From the NCBI GenBank assembly GCA_947588805.1, contig CANPYR010000001.1, forward strand, positions 124,001 to 188,000: a DNA stretch of 64,000 nt, read 5' to 3'. This stretch comes from an uncultured Clostridia bacterium (GTDB taxonomy: Bacteria > Bacillota > Clostridia > Oscillospirales > Ruminococcaceae). Position numbers and translations under genes: made by a program. Of the stretch, positions 1-8,076 are shown piece after piece. The notes under the pieces are model-generated. The model did not search any database. It had not been told where the DNA came from and saw only the letters and a program-made list of their open reading frames with translations. How positions within the stretch are numbered: position 1 is the first letter of the stretch; the number at the start of each line of letters is the position of its first letter.

Positions 1-109
1 CCGGACTTATAAGAAGCGCTCCGAGCACCGTCTGCTCGGCTTCTATGCTGTACGGCGGCTCCCTTCCGATGAGCTCGGAAATTTCGTATGCCGCTAATCT
101 TTCAGGCAT
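1..109 (-). CDS. dnaB: Replicative DNA helicase DnaB, N-terminal fragment (cut by window edge)
   Basis: Only the first 36 codons lie in the window. The reading begins MPERLAAYEIS and continues through PPYSIEAEQTVLGALLIS, the hallmark start of the DnaB N-terminal domain, which mediates hexamer assembly and primase contact. The start ATG lies 3 nt after the rplI stop codon and has a GGAGGAG ribosome-binding site overlapping the end of rplI, so the two are translationally linked. The order gdpP-rplI-dnaB is a classic Firmicutes replication/ribosome cluster. The helicase core lies outside the window. Confidence 0.9.
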   Translation of the reverse strand, partial: MPERLAAYEISELIGREPPYSIEAEQTVLGALLISP

Positions 110-112
110 TTT

Positions 113-562
113 TTACTCCTCCGGCTCTACCTTTACCGTCATCTTCGCCGATATCCCCTGCGTGAATTTGACCTCGCAGCCGTATTCTCCGTACGCCTTG
201 ATATCCGACTGCAGGCTGACCTTTTTCTTATCCACCGCTTCCCCGAACTGCTTCTCGATATATTCCGCTACCGTCGCGGAGGTTATAGCTCCGAAGAGCT
301 TTCCGCTCGCGCCGGCCTTCGTCTTTATCGTAACGGTATGCCCGTTAAGATTTCTTGCGGCGTTCTCGGCTTCGGTCTTTGCTACGTCGAGCCTGTGCTG
401 TTCGGCGGCCTTCTTGCCGGCAAGATCGTTCACGTTCTTAGCCGTCGCTTCGATAGCGTATCCTCTTGCAAGAAGAAAGTTTCTTGCGTATCCGTCCGCT
501 ACGTTCAGAGTATCCCCGGCCTTGCCGGAGCCCTTTACATCCTTGATCAAAATTACCTTCAT
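113..562 (-). CDS. rplI: 50S ribosomal protein L9
   Basis: 149 residues, the usual length for L9. The N-terminal rRNA-binding domain ([17 protein letters not shown], then [16 protein letters not shown]) is followed by a long charged connecting helix (about 45-75) and a C-terminal domain with a [17 protein letters not shown] segment. L9 binds 23S rRNA near the L1 stalk and supports translation fidelity. AGGAGG lies 8 nt before the ATG. It sits between gdpP (25 nt upstream) and dnaB (3 nt downstream) in one operon. Confidence 0.97.
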   Translation of the reverse strand: MKVILIKDVKGSGKAGDTLNVADGYARNFLLARGYAIEATAKNVNDLAGKKAAEQHRLDVAKTEAENAARNLNGHTVTIKTKAGASGKLFGAITSATVAEYIEKQFGEAVDKKKVSLQSDIKAYGEYGCEVKFTQGISAKMTVKVEPEE

Positions 563-586
563 TTTTCTTTCCTCCTATAGTTCAGA

Positions 587-2533
587 CTATGATTTTATCA
601 AAAAGTCCTCGATGGCGTTTCTTACCATTTCTTCCGCTTCCTCAAGCGTCGCTTCTATCTGAGCGCCCGCCATGGTCTGGTGCCCTCCCCCGCCTATCGC
701 TTCCATTATAAGCTGCACGTTGAAGCTGTCCATCGACCTTGCGGAGATATACGCGATATTATCTATCCGATAAATCACAAACGAAGCCTTGACTCCGATT
801 ATCCCCAAAAGCTCGTCGGCAGCCTGCGGGGCCGCAAGCCTTAGCTCCGGCGAAGCCGAATCCGTAACCGCTATCGCGCAGCCGTGGAAGAGCTTCGCGG
901 ACTGTATAAGGACGCTCTTTTCACGGTATGTCTCCAAGGAATCCGCAAACAGTCTCTTTACCGTCACGGTATCCGCTCCTAACTTTCTTAAGTAAGCCGC
1001 GGCTTCAAACGTCCTCGCGCCGGAGCGCATGACGAAGTTTTTAGTATCGAGCATTATCCCGCACATCAGAGCTTCCGCTTCGGCTATGGATATCTTGCAG
1101 TCGGGCCCGAAGTACTGTATCAGCTCGGTGCACATCTCGCACGCCGAGGACGCGAACGGTTCATGGAAGAATACCACCGCGTTCGCGATATGATCTACCA
1201 TCATCCTGTGGTGGTCTATCACCACTACCTGCTTCGCTTGCTCGTAAAGCTCCTTCGAGTCGAGCATAGAAGCCTTATGCGTATCGCAGATAATCAAAAG
1301 ATCCCGATCCCCCATCTCGAGCCTTGCGTCCCCTATCGGCTTGAAGTAGTCCTTCCCGCAGCGCTCCGAGATATGCTCCACAAGCGACTTCGAGAGATTT
1401 TTTTCCATATCTATCACGCAGTACGCGTTCTTTCCCATGCTCCGAAAAGCTCCGCAGAGTCCCGCCGCCGCTCCCACGGCGTCGAAGTCGGCAAAGCGGT
1501 GCCCCATTATGTAGATGTTCTGGCACCCGGAAGCAAGCTCCAAAAGCGCCGTCGCTATTACTCTCGTTCTGACCTTGGTTGATTTCTCTATGCCCTTTGA
1601 GACTCCTCCGTAGAAATCAAAGCCGTTCTCGGTCTTAACCGCCGCCTGATCTCCTCCGCGCCCTAAGCACATATCAAGAGCCTGGCGCGCGAATTTCTCG
1701 CTCTCCGCAAGATCTCTTCCCCCGCGTCCCACTCCTATCGAGAGCGATACCGAGGATCTCTCGCCGAGACTTATGGATCTCGCTTCGTCCAAAATATCAA
1801 ACTTTCTCTCTATTATCGGACCCAAGTGCCGCTCCTCGATTATGCAGTAGAACCTGTCGGTGGAAAGCCGGTGCAAAATGCCGTTGGTGTTTTCTATGAA
1901 GTGCTCGAAAAGCTTCTCTATCTGCACCCTGAAACCCGCTTTATCCGATTCCTTGGAATTCTGAAGCACCTCTTCGTAGTTGTCCACCGCAATCAAAAGG
2001 ACCGTCTTTCTGCTCGCGCGGTACTCCCGCTCAAGCTCCACCTGCTGAGTGCAGTCGTTGAAGCTCACTATCGAAAGCCCGCTTTCATGCTCCTTCGCCT
2101 TAACTCGGTAGTGCCGATCGAGTATCTTTACCACCGCTCCCGAATCGCTGTAGAATTTCGAGATATTATTCCCCAAAAGCTCCTCGAGCGGTATCCCGTA
2201 CACCCTGTCGCCGCCGAAGATATGCTCCTCAAAGCTCCTGTTATACCATATTATCGCCTTTGAGGGATCGGATATTATTATCGGCGAGGGATAGTCGTAG
2301 AACTCCTCCCGGCAGATCTTGAGTATGTTCTTATCCATCCCGGTGACGTATCTTGCGACGTTTTGAAGGGTGAGAACTGTTATCGCTATCACCGCAAGGT
2401 CGCATATTACCGTAAGCGCCGCCGCCGCGGCCGCATAGTGCAGCCCCGAGAGATAAAGCACGACGGCGCTTGCTCCCGATACCGCCATCAGAAGAAGAAG
2501 CGGGATTATAAGAATACTGAGACGTTTTTTCAT
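587..2533 (-). CDS. gdpP: Cyclic-di-AMP phosphodiesterase GdpP (PAS - degenerate GGDEF - DHH/DHHA1)
   Basis: 648 residues, normal for GdpP. Two membrane helices occupy roughly residues 5-60, followed by a PAS-like domain (about 75-165), a degenerate GGDEF domain (about 170-300, no intact GGDEF signature) and a DHH/DHHA1 phosphodiesterase. Metal-binding motifs are visible: GHRFADFDAVG, ICDTHK, VVIDHH and GGGGHQTMAG. The family hydrolyses c-di-AMP to pApA at the membrane and counteracts CdaA, whose gene is at 19327. A clear Shine-Dalgarno is missing before the ATG, so translation may be weak or coupled to the RNase J gene 67 nt upstream. Confidence 0.93.
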   Translation of the reverse strand: MKKRLSILIIPLLLLMAVSGASAVVLYLSGLHYAAAAAALTVICDLAVIAITVLTLQNVARYVTGMDKNILKICREEFYDYPSPIIISDPSKAIIWYNRSFEEHIFGGDRVYGIPLEELLGNNISKFYSDSGAVVKILDRHYRVKAKEHESGLSIVSFNDCTQQVELEREYRASRKTVLLIAVDNYEEVLQNSKESDKAGFRVQIEKLFEHFIENTNGILHRLSTDRFYCIIEERHLGPIIERKFDILDEARSISLGERSSVSLSIGVGRGGRDLAESEKFARQALDMCLGRGGDQAAVKTENGFDFYGGVSKGIEKSTKVRTRVIATALLELASGCQNIYIMGHRFADFDAVGAAAGLCGAFRSMGKNAYCVIDMEKNLSKSLVEHISERCGKDYFKPIGDARLEMGDRDLLIICDTHKASMLDSKELYEQAKQVVVIDHHRMMVDHIANAVVFFHEPFASSACEMCTELIQYFGPDCKISIAEAEALMCGIMLDTKNFVMRSGARTFEAAAYLRKLGADTVTVKRLFADSLETYREKSVLIQSAKLFHGCAIAVTDSASPELRLAAPQAADELLGIIGVKASFVIYRIDNIAYISARSMDSFNVQLIMEAIGGGGHQTMAGAQIEATLEEAEEMVRNAIEDFLIKS

Positions 2534-2600
2534 TTTTATCTATCACCGAAACTCTTTTTTAGTCGCAGCGGCGTATGCGGCCGCTTATATTACCTATAAA

Positions 2601-4646
2601 TTATATATCCATTATGTCCGGAATAACCATCGGGCGGCGCTTGGTCTTCTGGAAGAAGAAGTCTCCGAGCTCGTCCCTGAGCCTGTTTTTTATTGCCGCA
2701 TAGTCGTGGCGGGTTCTCAGCTCGTCTGCAAGGACCTTTTTCGCGAGCTCCCTCGCTTTATCCATAAGCTCCTCGCTCTCTTTTTCATACACAAAGCCCC
2801 TTGATATCACGTCGGGTCCCGAAAGAAGCCTTCTGTCCATCTTATCGACGGTGAGAGTGACGACTATAACGCCGTCCTGAGCTAAGTGCTTGCGGTCCTT
2901 TAATACGATCGCTCCCACGTCCCCGACTCCGTATCCGTCTACCATCACCTTTCCGGACGGGACGTTTCCGGTTATTCTTATCTTTTCGCCGTCGGTCTCG
3001 ATAACGTTTCCTATGTCGGCGATAACGATATTTTCCTCCGGAATACCCAATTCCCTCGCTGTGCGCGCATGACGGCTCAAATGCTTATACTCGCCGTGTA
3101 CGGGGATGAAGAACTTCGGCCTTGTGAGCGCTAAGATAAGCTTCTGCTCCTCCTGGCATGCATGACCCGAGACGTGGACTTCATACATCTCCTCGTATAC
3201 TACCTCCGCTCCGAGCTTCAGAAGCTCGTTCACCACTCTTCCGACAAACTTCTCGTTTCCCGGTATCGGACGCGCGGAGATTATAATATAGTCGTTTGAA
3301 GTCACGCTCACCTGTCTGTGGTCGTTAAGCGCCATTCGGGTAAGCGCGCTCATGGGTTCGCCCTGGCTTCCGGTGGTTATAAGAACTATCTTATCGTCGC
3401 TGTAGCTCCTCATCTTGTCGATATCTATAAGCACCCCGTCCGGGATCCTGAGATATCCGAGGTCTACTCCGAGCTTCATCACGTTTACCATCGATCTTCC
3501 GAACACCGTGACTTTTCTTCCGTACTTCGCCGCGCAGTCTATTATCTGCTGGATCCTGTGGACGTTTGAAGAGAAGGTCGCGATAATGATACGCTTCTTT
3601 CCGGCCTTATTGAATAAGTTGTCAAAGGTCCCTCCGACCTTTCTTTCGGACGGCGTGAAGCTCTGGCGTTCGGAGTTGGTGGAATCCGACATAAGCGCCA
3701 GAACGCCTTCTGTTCCGAGAGCCGCAAATCTCGGAAGATCTATTATCCCGCCCTCTATCGGCGTATAATCGACCTTAAAGTCTCCGGTGTGGATCACCGT
3801 CCCGGCGGGGGTTCTTACCGCCACCGCCACAGCGTCGGGGATGGAATGATTAACTCTTATAAACTCAGCCGTCATGCCGCCGAGTCTCACGGTCTGCCCG
3901 GGGGCTACCGTCAGAAGCTTCACCGCGCCGAGATTATGCTCTTTGAGCTTTGATTCGATAAGTCCGAGGGTGAGCTTGGTCCCGTAGATAGGAACGCTGA
4001 ACTTCTTAAGAAGATAGGGTATGCCGCCGATGTGGTCTTCATGACCGTGGGTGACTATAACGCCCCTCACGCGGTCCTTATTCTTTTCCACGTAGCTGAA
4101 ATCGGGTATTACTATATCAACCCCCGGCATCTCAGCGTCCGGGAAGGTCATTCCGCAGTCGATAATAATAATATCCTGCGCGGTCTCGATAAGATACATA
4201 TTCTTACCGACCTCGTTAAGGCCGCCGAGCGCCATGATCTTCACGGGCTGCTTATTACCGCCGGCGCTTTGAAGATTCGTAACTGCGCTCACAGACGGCG
4301 CGGGCTCGAAGGAATGCTGCTCGGGAGCTTTTTTAGCGCTGTTCTTACCGCGGCTATTACTGTTATTATTATTTCCGCCGCCGCTCTTGCTGTTTTTGGA
4401 GCTCTGCTTCGACTTATTTGTCACGGATTTAGCGGCGGAGTTTTTCCGGGACTGATTAAGCTCGCTTTTATCAAGCTGAGCTTTTTTCTGCTCGTTATTT
4501 TTCTTTCTTAAACCTCTCCCGGTCTGATTTCTTGAAGCCTTCTTAGAGAGCGGCGGGGCCGAGATCGCCGCCGCAATAGCCTGGTCAAGCGCGGAGATAT
4601 CCGACTTGCGCGGCTTTTTTCTTTCTTTCGTGTTGTTGTTCGCCAT
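2601..4646 (-). CDS. rnj: Ribonuclease J with long basic N-terminal extension
   Basis: 681 residues, longer than the usual ~555. Residues 1-134 are a low-complexity Lys/Asn/Ser-rich tail without enzyme signature. The metallo-beta-lactamase/beta-CASP core starts at VKIMALGGLNEVGKN, with the metal motif HGHEDH at 200-205 and later SGHACQEEQK and FIPVHGEYKHL. RNase J is a 5'-3' exo- and endoribonuclease central to RNA maturation in Firmicutes. GAAAGG precedes the ATG. It leads the rnj-gdpP-rplI-dnaB run. J1 and J2 cannot be told apart from one copy. The extension may add RNA or partner binding (inference). Confidence 0.93.
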   Translation of the reverse strand: MANNNTKERKKPRKSDISALDQAIAAAISAPPLSKKASRNQTGRGLRKKNNEQKKAQLDKSELNQSRKNSAAKSVTNKSKQSSKNSKSGGGNNNNSNSRGKNSAKKAPEQHSFEPAPSVSAVTNLQSAGGNKQPVKIMALGGLNEVGKNMYLIETAQDIIIIDCGMTFPDAEMPGVDIVIPDFSYVEKNKDRVRGVIVTHGHEDHIGGIPYLLKKFSVPIYGTKLTLGLIESKLKEHNLGAVKLLTVAPGQTVRLGGMTAEFIRVNHSIPDAVAVAVRTPAGTVIHTGDFKVDYTPIEGGIIDLPRFAALGTEGVLALMSDSTNSERQSFTPSERKVGGTFDNLFNKAGKKRIIIATFSSNVHRIQQIIDCAAKYGRKVTVFGRSMVNVMKLGVDLGYLRIPDGVLIDIDKMRSYSDDKIVLITTGSQGEPMSALTRMALNDHRQVSVTSNDYIIISARPIPGNEKFVGRVVNELLKLGAEVVYEEMYEVHVSGHACQEEQKLILALTRPKFFIPVHGEYKHLSRHARTARELGIPEENIVIADIGNVIETDGEKIRITGNVPSGKVMVDGYGVGDVGAIVLKDRKHLAQDGVIVVTLTVDKMDRRLLSGPDVISRGFVYEKESEELMDKARELAKKVLADELRTRHDYAAIKNRLRDELGDFFFQKTKRRPMVIPDIMDI

Positions 4647-4764
4647 AATTACCTTTCTTTTTAATAATATATTTTTATGTAATTTATATAACCGCGCTCA
4701 ACGCGTCCTAAGCGTTCGGGCGGGCAAAGCTCATGCATAGTATGACATAATATGAGATGGTACT

Positions 4765-4793
4765 ATTGTACTACATTTTTTTTGAAATGTCAA
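4765..4793 (-). promoter_or_regulatory. Promoter of the rnj-gdpP-rplI-dnaB operon
   Basis: On the minus strand TTGACA (4788-4793) is followed after 17 nt by TACAAT (4765-4770), a near-consensus sigma-A promoter. The transcript would carry a leader of about 110 nt before the RNase J start. Just upstream, 4811-4833 is a perfect 9-bp hairpin (GATGTGGCC / GGCCACATC) without a T-run. Confidence 0.75.
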
Positions 4794-4860
4794 GCGTTTA
4801 TATGCGCGAAGATGTGGCCAAGGCGGCCACATCAAGAATACAGATGTCAGAATTTTTTTG

Positions 4861-5031
4861 GGGGACGGCGGCGGGAGGAGCGGGGGAGGGCGGGAAAACA
4901 TTGCCGGTTTTGTTCCCGTTCGACTGCCCTCGACAAAAACGACAGTCTCGGTTGTCTCACGGACAAAACTCGGCAAGTTTGGCGGGAGCAGTCGGTAGTA
5001 ATAAAGCAGAAACGTAGCTCCTCCCGCCGCC
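4861..5031. repeat. G/C-skewed spacer with a 15-bp perfect inverted repeat
   Basis: The 394-bp spacer 4647-5039 contains no convincing gene. GGCGGCGGGAGGAGC at 4867-4881 recurs as its exact reverse complement at 5017-5031. The left copy sits in a G-rich run (4861-4894) with several G3-G5 tracts. Similar C-rich stretches occur at 46421-46470 and 61244-61310, so this looks like a dispersed element; its function is unknown. Confidence 0.6.
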
Positions 5032-5039
5032 GCTCCCTC

Positions 5040-7136
5040 CTAACCTCCCATCCCCAACCGCCTTCTCATTTCCTCCGTTATGCTCGCCGCGGCTTCCGTC
5101 GATAACGCTTCGATATATAACCTTACCGCTTTTCCCGATCTCTGCGGCCTTATATATGCCTTCGCGCCTTCGGATTCGATACTTATCTCCTCCCCTGCCC
5201 TCGCGCCCGTAAACGCGCTTCCCAACAGCTTCGGTATGCTCTTTCGGTCCGCTTCTATCACCTGACGGCGGTATATTATCTCCGGGATCTCTCCTGCGGC
5301 TTCCGACAGACTTTTCCCGTGCTTTTTAAGATACCCTGCCGCGAGCGCGATAAGATACATAGGATCGAATGTGAACTCCGATACGCGTCTTTCATGCGAA
5401 GGCTCTCTTGACGTGACCGCGTACCTGTCGCAAAGCGCCGGAGCCCAATGCGGAACCGTTATCTTTATCCCGCGCTCCCCGCATGCCTTCGCGCAGAGTA
5501 TCAATAGCTTTTCATACGGTACAGACTCCCCGTTTTCTATTGCCGATACGCTCATCCCGTCCGGAGCTTCTGTAAATATCATCCCGCCGGAAACGTCTCC
5601 GAAAATTTTTCCGAATATCTCCCTCTCCCGCTCCGAATCGGTCCTTATCTCCGCTGCGGGAATCATTCCGTCTTCGCCATCCCCTATAAGCTCTTTGAGA
5701 CTTTTTATATATTCTTCACGCTCCGCTTCGCGCCTGCGCTCCCTGCCTGTTTTTGCGGGCGTGAATTCAAATCTGTTGTACGCGCTCGCTATCTTTCTCT
5801 CGTCGCTTCTTGAAAGCTCGTATCTGTAAGAATCAATAAGCCTTATTTTTTCATCCGAAATAAATAATATATATCCCGTTTCGGTTTTTCGCGATACATA
5901 TATCCCCTCTCCCAAACTCCCGCCGTCTATGATATCCGCGTCCGCTCCCGCCGATCTTGCTCCGAGCGATAACGCTTCCGCGTATCCCCCGCTTCCGCAT
6001 ACGGTTATGTTTTTAAGCCCGAGAGCCGTCGCTATCGCAGACCCGCACTTCATCGCTTCATGCGGGCTTGATATCCCTGTAATTATCCCGCCGTCGTCAA
6101 ATCCGAATTCCTCTTTTTTCCTGCGATTTATATCCGTCCTGACATATGCGTTGTCCTGTATCCTCGTCCCTCCCGCTATTCTCACTCCCTCGGCCACCGT
6201 AACGTTCTTCCCTACAACGCACCCGTCCCCTATGACCGAATTTTTCATCATTATAAGCCCCTCCCCGACGGTGCAGGATTCCCCTATCACCGCTTCCGAA
6301 AGATCCGCTCCCGAGGATATCCGAGAATTTTTCATGATAAGCGAAGATACCGCGCGCGAACCCTTTCCGAGCGTTGCGCCCTCCTCCAAAACGCTCGAGC
6401 TTATACTCAGCCCGTTCATGTCAAAGCCTTCCGGAACAAAATTCCCATTCCCCAAAAGCTCCCTCTGGCATTCAAGAAGCGACGGTATATCCCCTATGTC
6501 AAACCAGTACCCCGTCTCTTTGTAAGCGAAAATCCTCCCGCCGCGCTCAAGTATCGCGGGAAAGATATCCTTAGCGAAATCAAGCTTCTCCCCCTCCGGG
6601 ATCTCCTTAATTATTTCGCCCGAGATCACATAACACCCCGTGTTTGCAAGATCGGTTATGCATTTATCGTATCCCGGTTTTTCGATAAAGCCGGTGACTC
6701 TTCCGTTTCTTTCAGTCACCAGCCCGTACTCCCTCGGATCCTCCACGCGAGCCGTCACGATAGTTATATCCGCGGAGTTTTTGGCATGAAAATCAGCGAT
6801 CTTTCTATAGTCAAATCCCGTAACGCCGTCTCCGCTCAGGATCAAAAGATCCTCTCCCCCGAAAGCCTTTCTTACGCATCCCGCCGTCCCCAAAGGATAC
6901 TCCTCGCGGCAGCAGCGGATCTTCATCCCCAAAAACTCCTCCCCGAAGCTCTTCTCAATCATCTCCGACTTATAAAAAGTACAGAGCGAAGCTTCGGTGA
7001 AACCCGCGTCGGAAAGCGCGCGAAGGCACCTTTCAAGAGCGGAAACGCCGAGTATTCTCACAAGCGGCTTCGGGATATTTTCGGTAAGCGGCCTAAGCCT
7101 TACGCCCTCCCCGCCGCAGAGTATCACAGCTTGCAT
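5040..7136 (-). CDS. Sugar-1-phosphate nucleotidyltransferase fused to a degenerate phosphomannomutase-like domain
   Basis: 698 residues. Residues 1-230 form a nucleotidyltransferase with MQAVILCGGEGVRLRP (nucleotide-binding signature) and PKPLVRILG; NTP plus sugar-1-phosphate would give an NDP-sugar. Residues about 245-330 show hexapeptide left-handed beta-helix repeats (GATLGKGSRAV, GDGCVVGKNVTV). From about 340 to the end it resembles phosphomannomutase/phosphoglucomutase, but I cannot find the TASHNP-type phosphoserine loop, so this half is probably not a working mutase. AAGGAG precedes the ATG. It stands alone between spacers. The best substrate guess is mannose- or glucose-1-phosphate, not decidable here. 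Confidence 0.8.
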   Translation of the reverse strand: MQAVILCGGEGVRLRPLTENIPKPLVRILGVSALERCLRALSDAGFTEASLCTFYKSEMIEKSFGEEFLGMKIRCCREEYPLGTAGCVRKAFGGEDLLILSGDGVTGFDYRKIADFHAKNSADITIVTARVEDPREYGLVTERNGRVTGFIEKPGYDKCITDLANTGCYVISGEIIKEIPEGEKLDFAKDIFPAILERGGRIFAYKETGYWFDIGDIPSLLECQRELLGNGNFVPEGFDMNGLSISSSVLEEGATLGKGSRAVSSLIMKNSRISSGADLSEAVIGESCTVGEGLIMMKNSVIGDGCVVGKNVTVAEGVRIAGGTRIQDNAYVRTDINRRKKEEFGFDDGGIITGISSPHEAMKCGSAIATALGLKNITVCGSGGYAEALSLGARSAGADADIIDGGSLGEGIYVSRKTETGYILFISDEKIRLIDSYRYELSRSDERKIASAYNRFEFTPAKTGRERRREAEREEYIKSLKELIGDGEDGMIPAAEIRTDSEREREIFGKIFGDVSGGMIFTEAPDGMSVSAIENGESVPYEKLLILCAKACGERGIKITVPHWAPALCDRYAVTSREPSHERRVSEFTFDPMYLIALAAGYLKKHGKSLSEAAGEIPEIIYRRQVIEADRKSIPKLLGSAFTGARAGEEISIESEGAKAYIRPQRSGKAVRLYIEALSTEAAASITEEMRRRLGMGG

Positions 7137-7208
7137 ATAATTTCTCCTTCCAGGCGCGCCCGCCGTTTTGGAGTTATGTTATGCGGGGAGGAGGGCAAAT
7201 ATGCGCGA

Positions 7209-7260
7209 TTAGAGGTTAGAGAGTTAGAGATTAGAGGGTTAGAAAGTTAGAAGATAGAGA
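7209..7260. repeat. Degenerate heptameric tandem repeat (TTAGARR type)
   Basis: Variants of TTAGAGG/TTAGAGA/TTAGAAG follow each other with mostly 7-nt spacing, just upstream of the nucleotidyltransferase gene. It opens the 940-bp spacer 7137-8076, which holds further repeats and the promoter of the sulfur operon but no convincing gene. Confidence 0.7.
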
Positions 7261-7492
7261 GCGGAGTCGGAGATTTATCGGATTAAAGCAGTAGAAAGTG
7301 TGGAAAATCCGGAAAGTGCAGGGTAGGTGGGATTTATTTTTTGAGCCGGGAGGATTGTGGATAATCCGGATTTCCCACACTATTAGCCTTATTATGCTTA
7401 AAATCCATAAAATCCATAAGAATTTGAGATAAAAATTCTATGATTTAATTTTGCACTGTGGTGTATTAAAGCGATTTTTGCCTTTATAGTTT

Positions 7493-7666
7493 CATGAACT
7501 TTCAGCACTTTCAGCACTTTCTGTTAGATTAAAGTGCTAAAGCTCCGTCCCCGACCTCTATCTTCTAACCGTCTAACATTCTATCCTCTATCATGAACTT
7601 TCTGCACTTTCCGCACTTTCTGTTGGGCTAAAGCGTTAAAGCTCCGTCCCCGACCTCTATCTTCTA
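7493..7666. repeat. Near-identical ~75-bp direct duplication
   Basis: The segment 7493-7567, starting CATGAACTTT and containing GCTCCGTCCCCGACCTCTA, recurs at 7592-7666 with a few substitutions (offset 99 bp). Each copy carries CACTTTC motifs and ends in a heptamer-like pyrimidine stretch. Neither copy contains a plausible reading frame. Confidence 0.7.
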
Positions 7667-7710
7667 TCCTCTATCTTCTATCCTCTATCCTCTATCTTCT
7701 AACTCTCTAT
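7655..7710. repeat. Heptameric tandem repeat, TATCYTC type
   Basis: TATCTTC and TATCCTC alternate at exact 7-nt steps for about 50 bp, ending about 35 bp before the -35 box of the sulfur operon. It belongs to the dispersed heptamer family seen across the window. Confidence 0.75.
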
Positions 7711-7746
7711 CCCCTGAACTCGCTCAAAAAAATTTTGCTTACCCCC

Positions 7747-7775
7747 TTGACATCCTGCGCGAGGTGTGATATTAT
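7747..7775 (+). promoter_or_regulatory. Promoter of the cysteine/homocysteine operon
   Basis: TTGACA (7747-7752), a 17-nt spacer and TATTAT (7770-7775). The predicted start falls inside the palindrome at 7776-7800, leaving an untranslated leader of roughly 290 nt before the sulfhydrylase gene. Confidence 0.8.
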
Positions 7776-7800
7776 ATTACCAACCTATTTGGTAGGTAAT
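7776..7800. promoter_or_regulatory. Palindromic operator, probable Rrf2-regulator binding site
   Basis: A 25-bp inverted repeat, arms ATTACCAACC and GGTAGGTAAT around TATTT with one mismatched pair, lies immediately after the -10 box and covers the likely transcription start. Its size and A/T-rich centre match the general layout of IscR/Rrf2-family operators. The operon's last gene encodes an Rrf2 protein with three cysteines, so autoregulation is the simplest reading (inference). Confidence 0.65.
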
Positions 7801-7818
7801 TATTCTTCGGACGGCTCT

Positions 7819-7885
7819 GGGCTTGATTTTACTGCTTTTTCTGTTATTTCTTACTTTTTCTGTTTCATGCCCTGAAATCAAGCCC
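7819..7885 (+). other. Inverted repeat in the sulfur-operon leader
   Basis: GGGCTTGATTT (7819-7829) is exactly complementary to AAATCAAGCCC (7875-7885), enclosing a 45-nt pyrimidine-rich loop in the 5' leader. It could form an 11-bp stem. It matches no riboswitch I know; SAM-riboswitch and T-box signatures are absent. Confidence 0.5.
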
Positions 7886-8008
7886 TACCCCCGAAAGCGT
7901 AAAGGACGGTGTTCGGAATATGAGCGGAAGACTGTTTATTCGGCTTCTTCGTGAAAATTTTCGGTTCGGACGAATGCGCGCTCTGAGAGTCACGGCTGAG
8001 AATACGGA

Positions 8009-8054
8009 TAATAAATAACAAATAATAAATAGCAAATAGCAAATAATAAATAAC
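8009..8054 (+). repeat. A/T-rich heptamer array upstream of the sulfhydrylase gene
   Basis: Six steps of AATAACA/AATAATA/AATAGCA at 7-nt period end about 20 nt before the start codon, directly ahead of the AAAGGAAA ribosome-binding region. It may keep the translation start unstructured (inference). Confidence 0.7.
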
Positions 8055-8076
8055 ATATATGAAAGGAAATTAAATT

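Noticed and set aside
4752-5105. Plus-strand frames in the G-rich spacer before the nucleotidyltransferase gene
   Set aside because: Low-complexity Arg/Gly-rich translations, no family resemblance, overlap of the inverted repeat.
7493-7710. Possible CRISPR-like array in the repeat-rich spacer
   Set aside because: Only two long near-copies and 7-bp units without unique spacers of constant length; no cas genes in the window.
7801-8076. SAM riboswitch or T-box in the sulfur-operon leader
   Set aside because: No T-box core or SAM-binding core motif; only one inverted repeat is visible.
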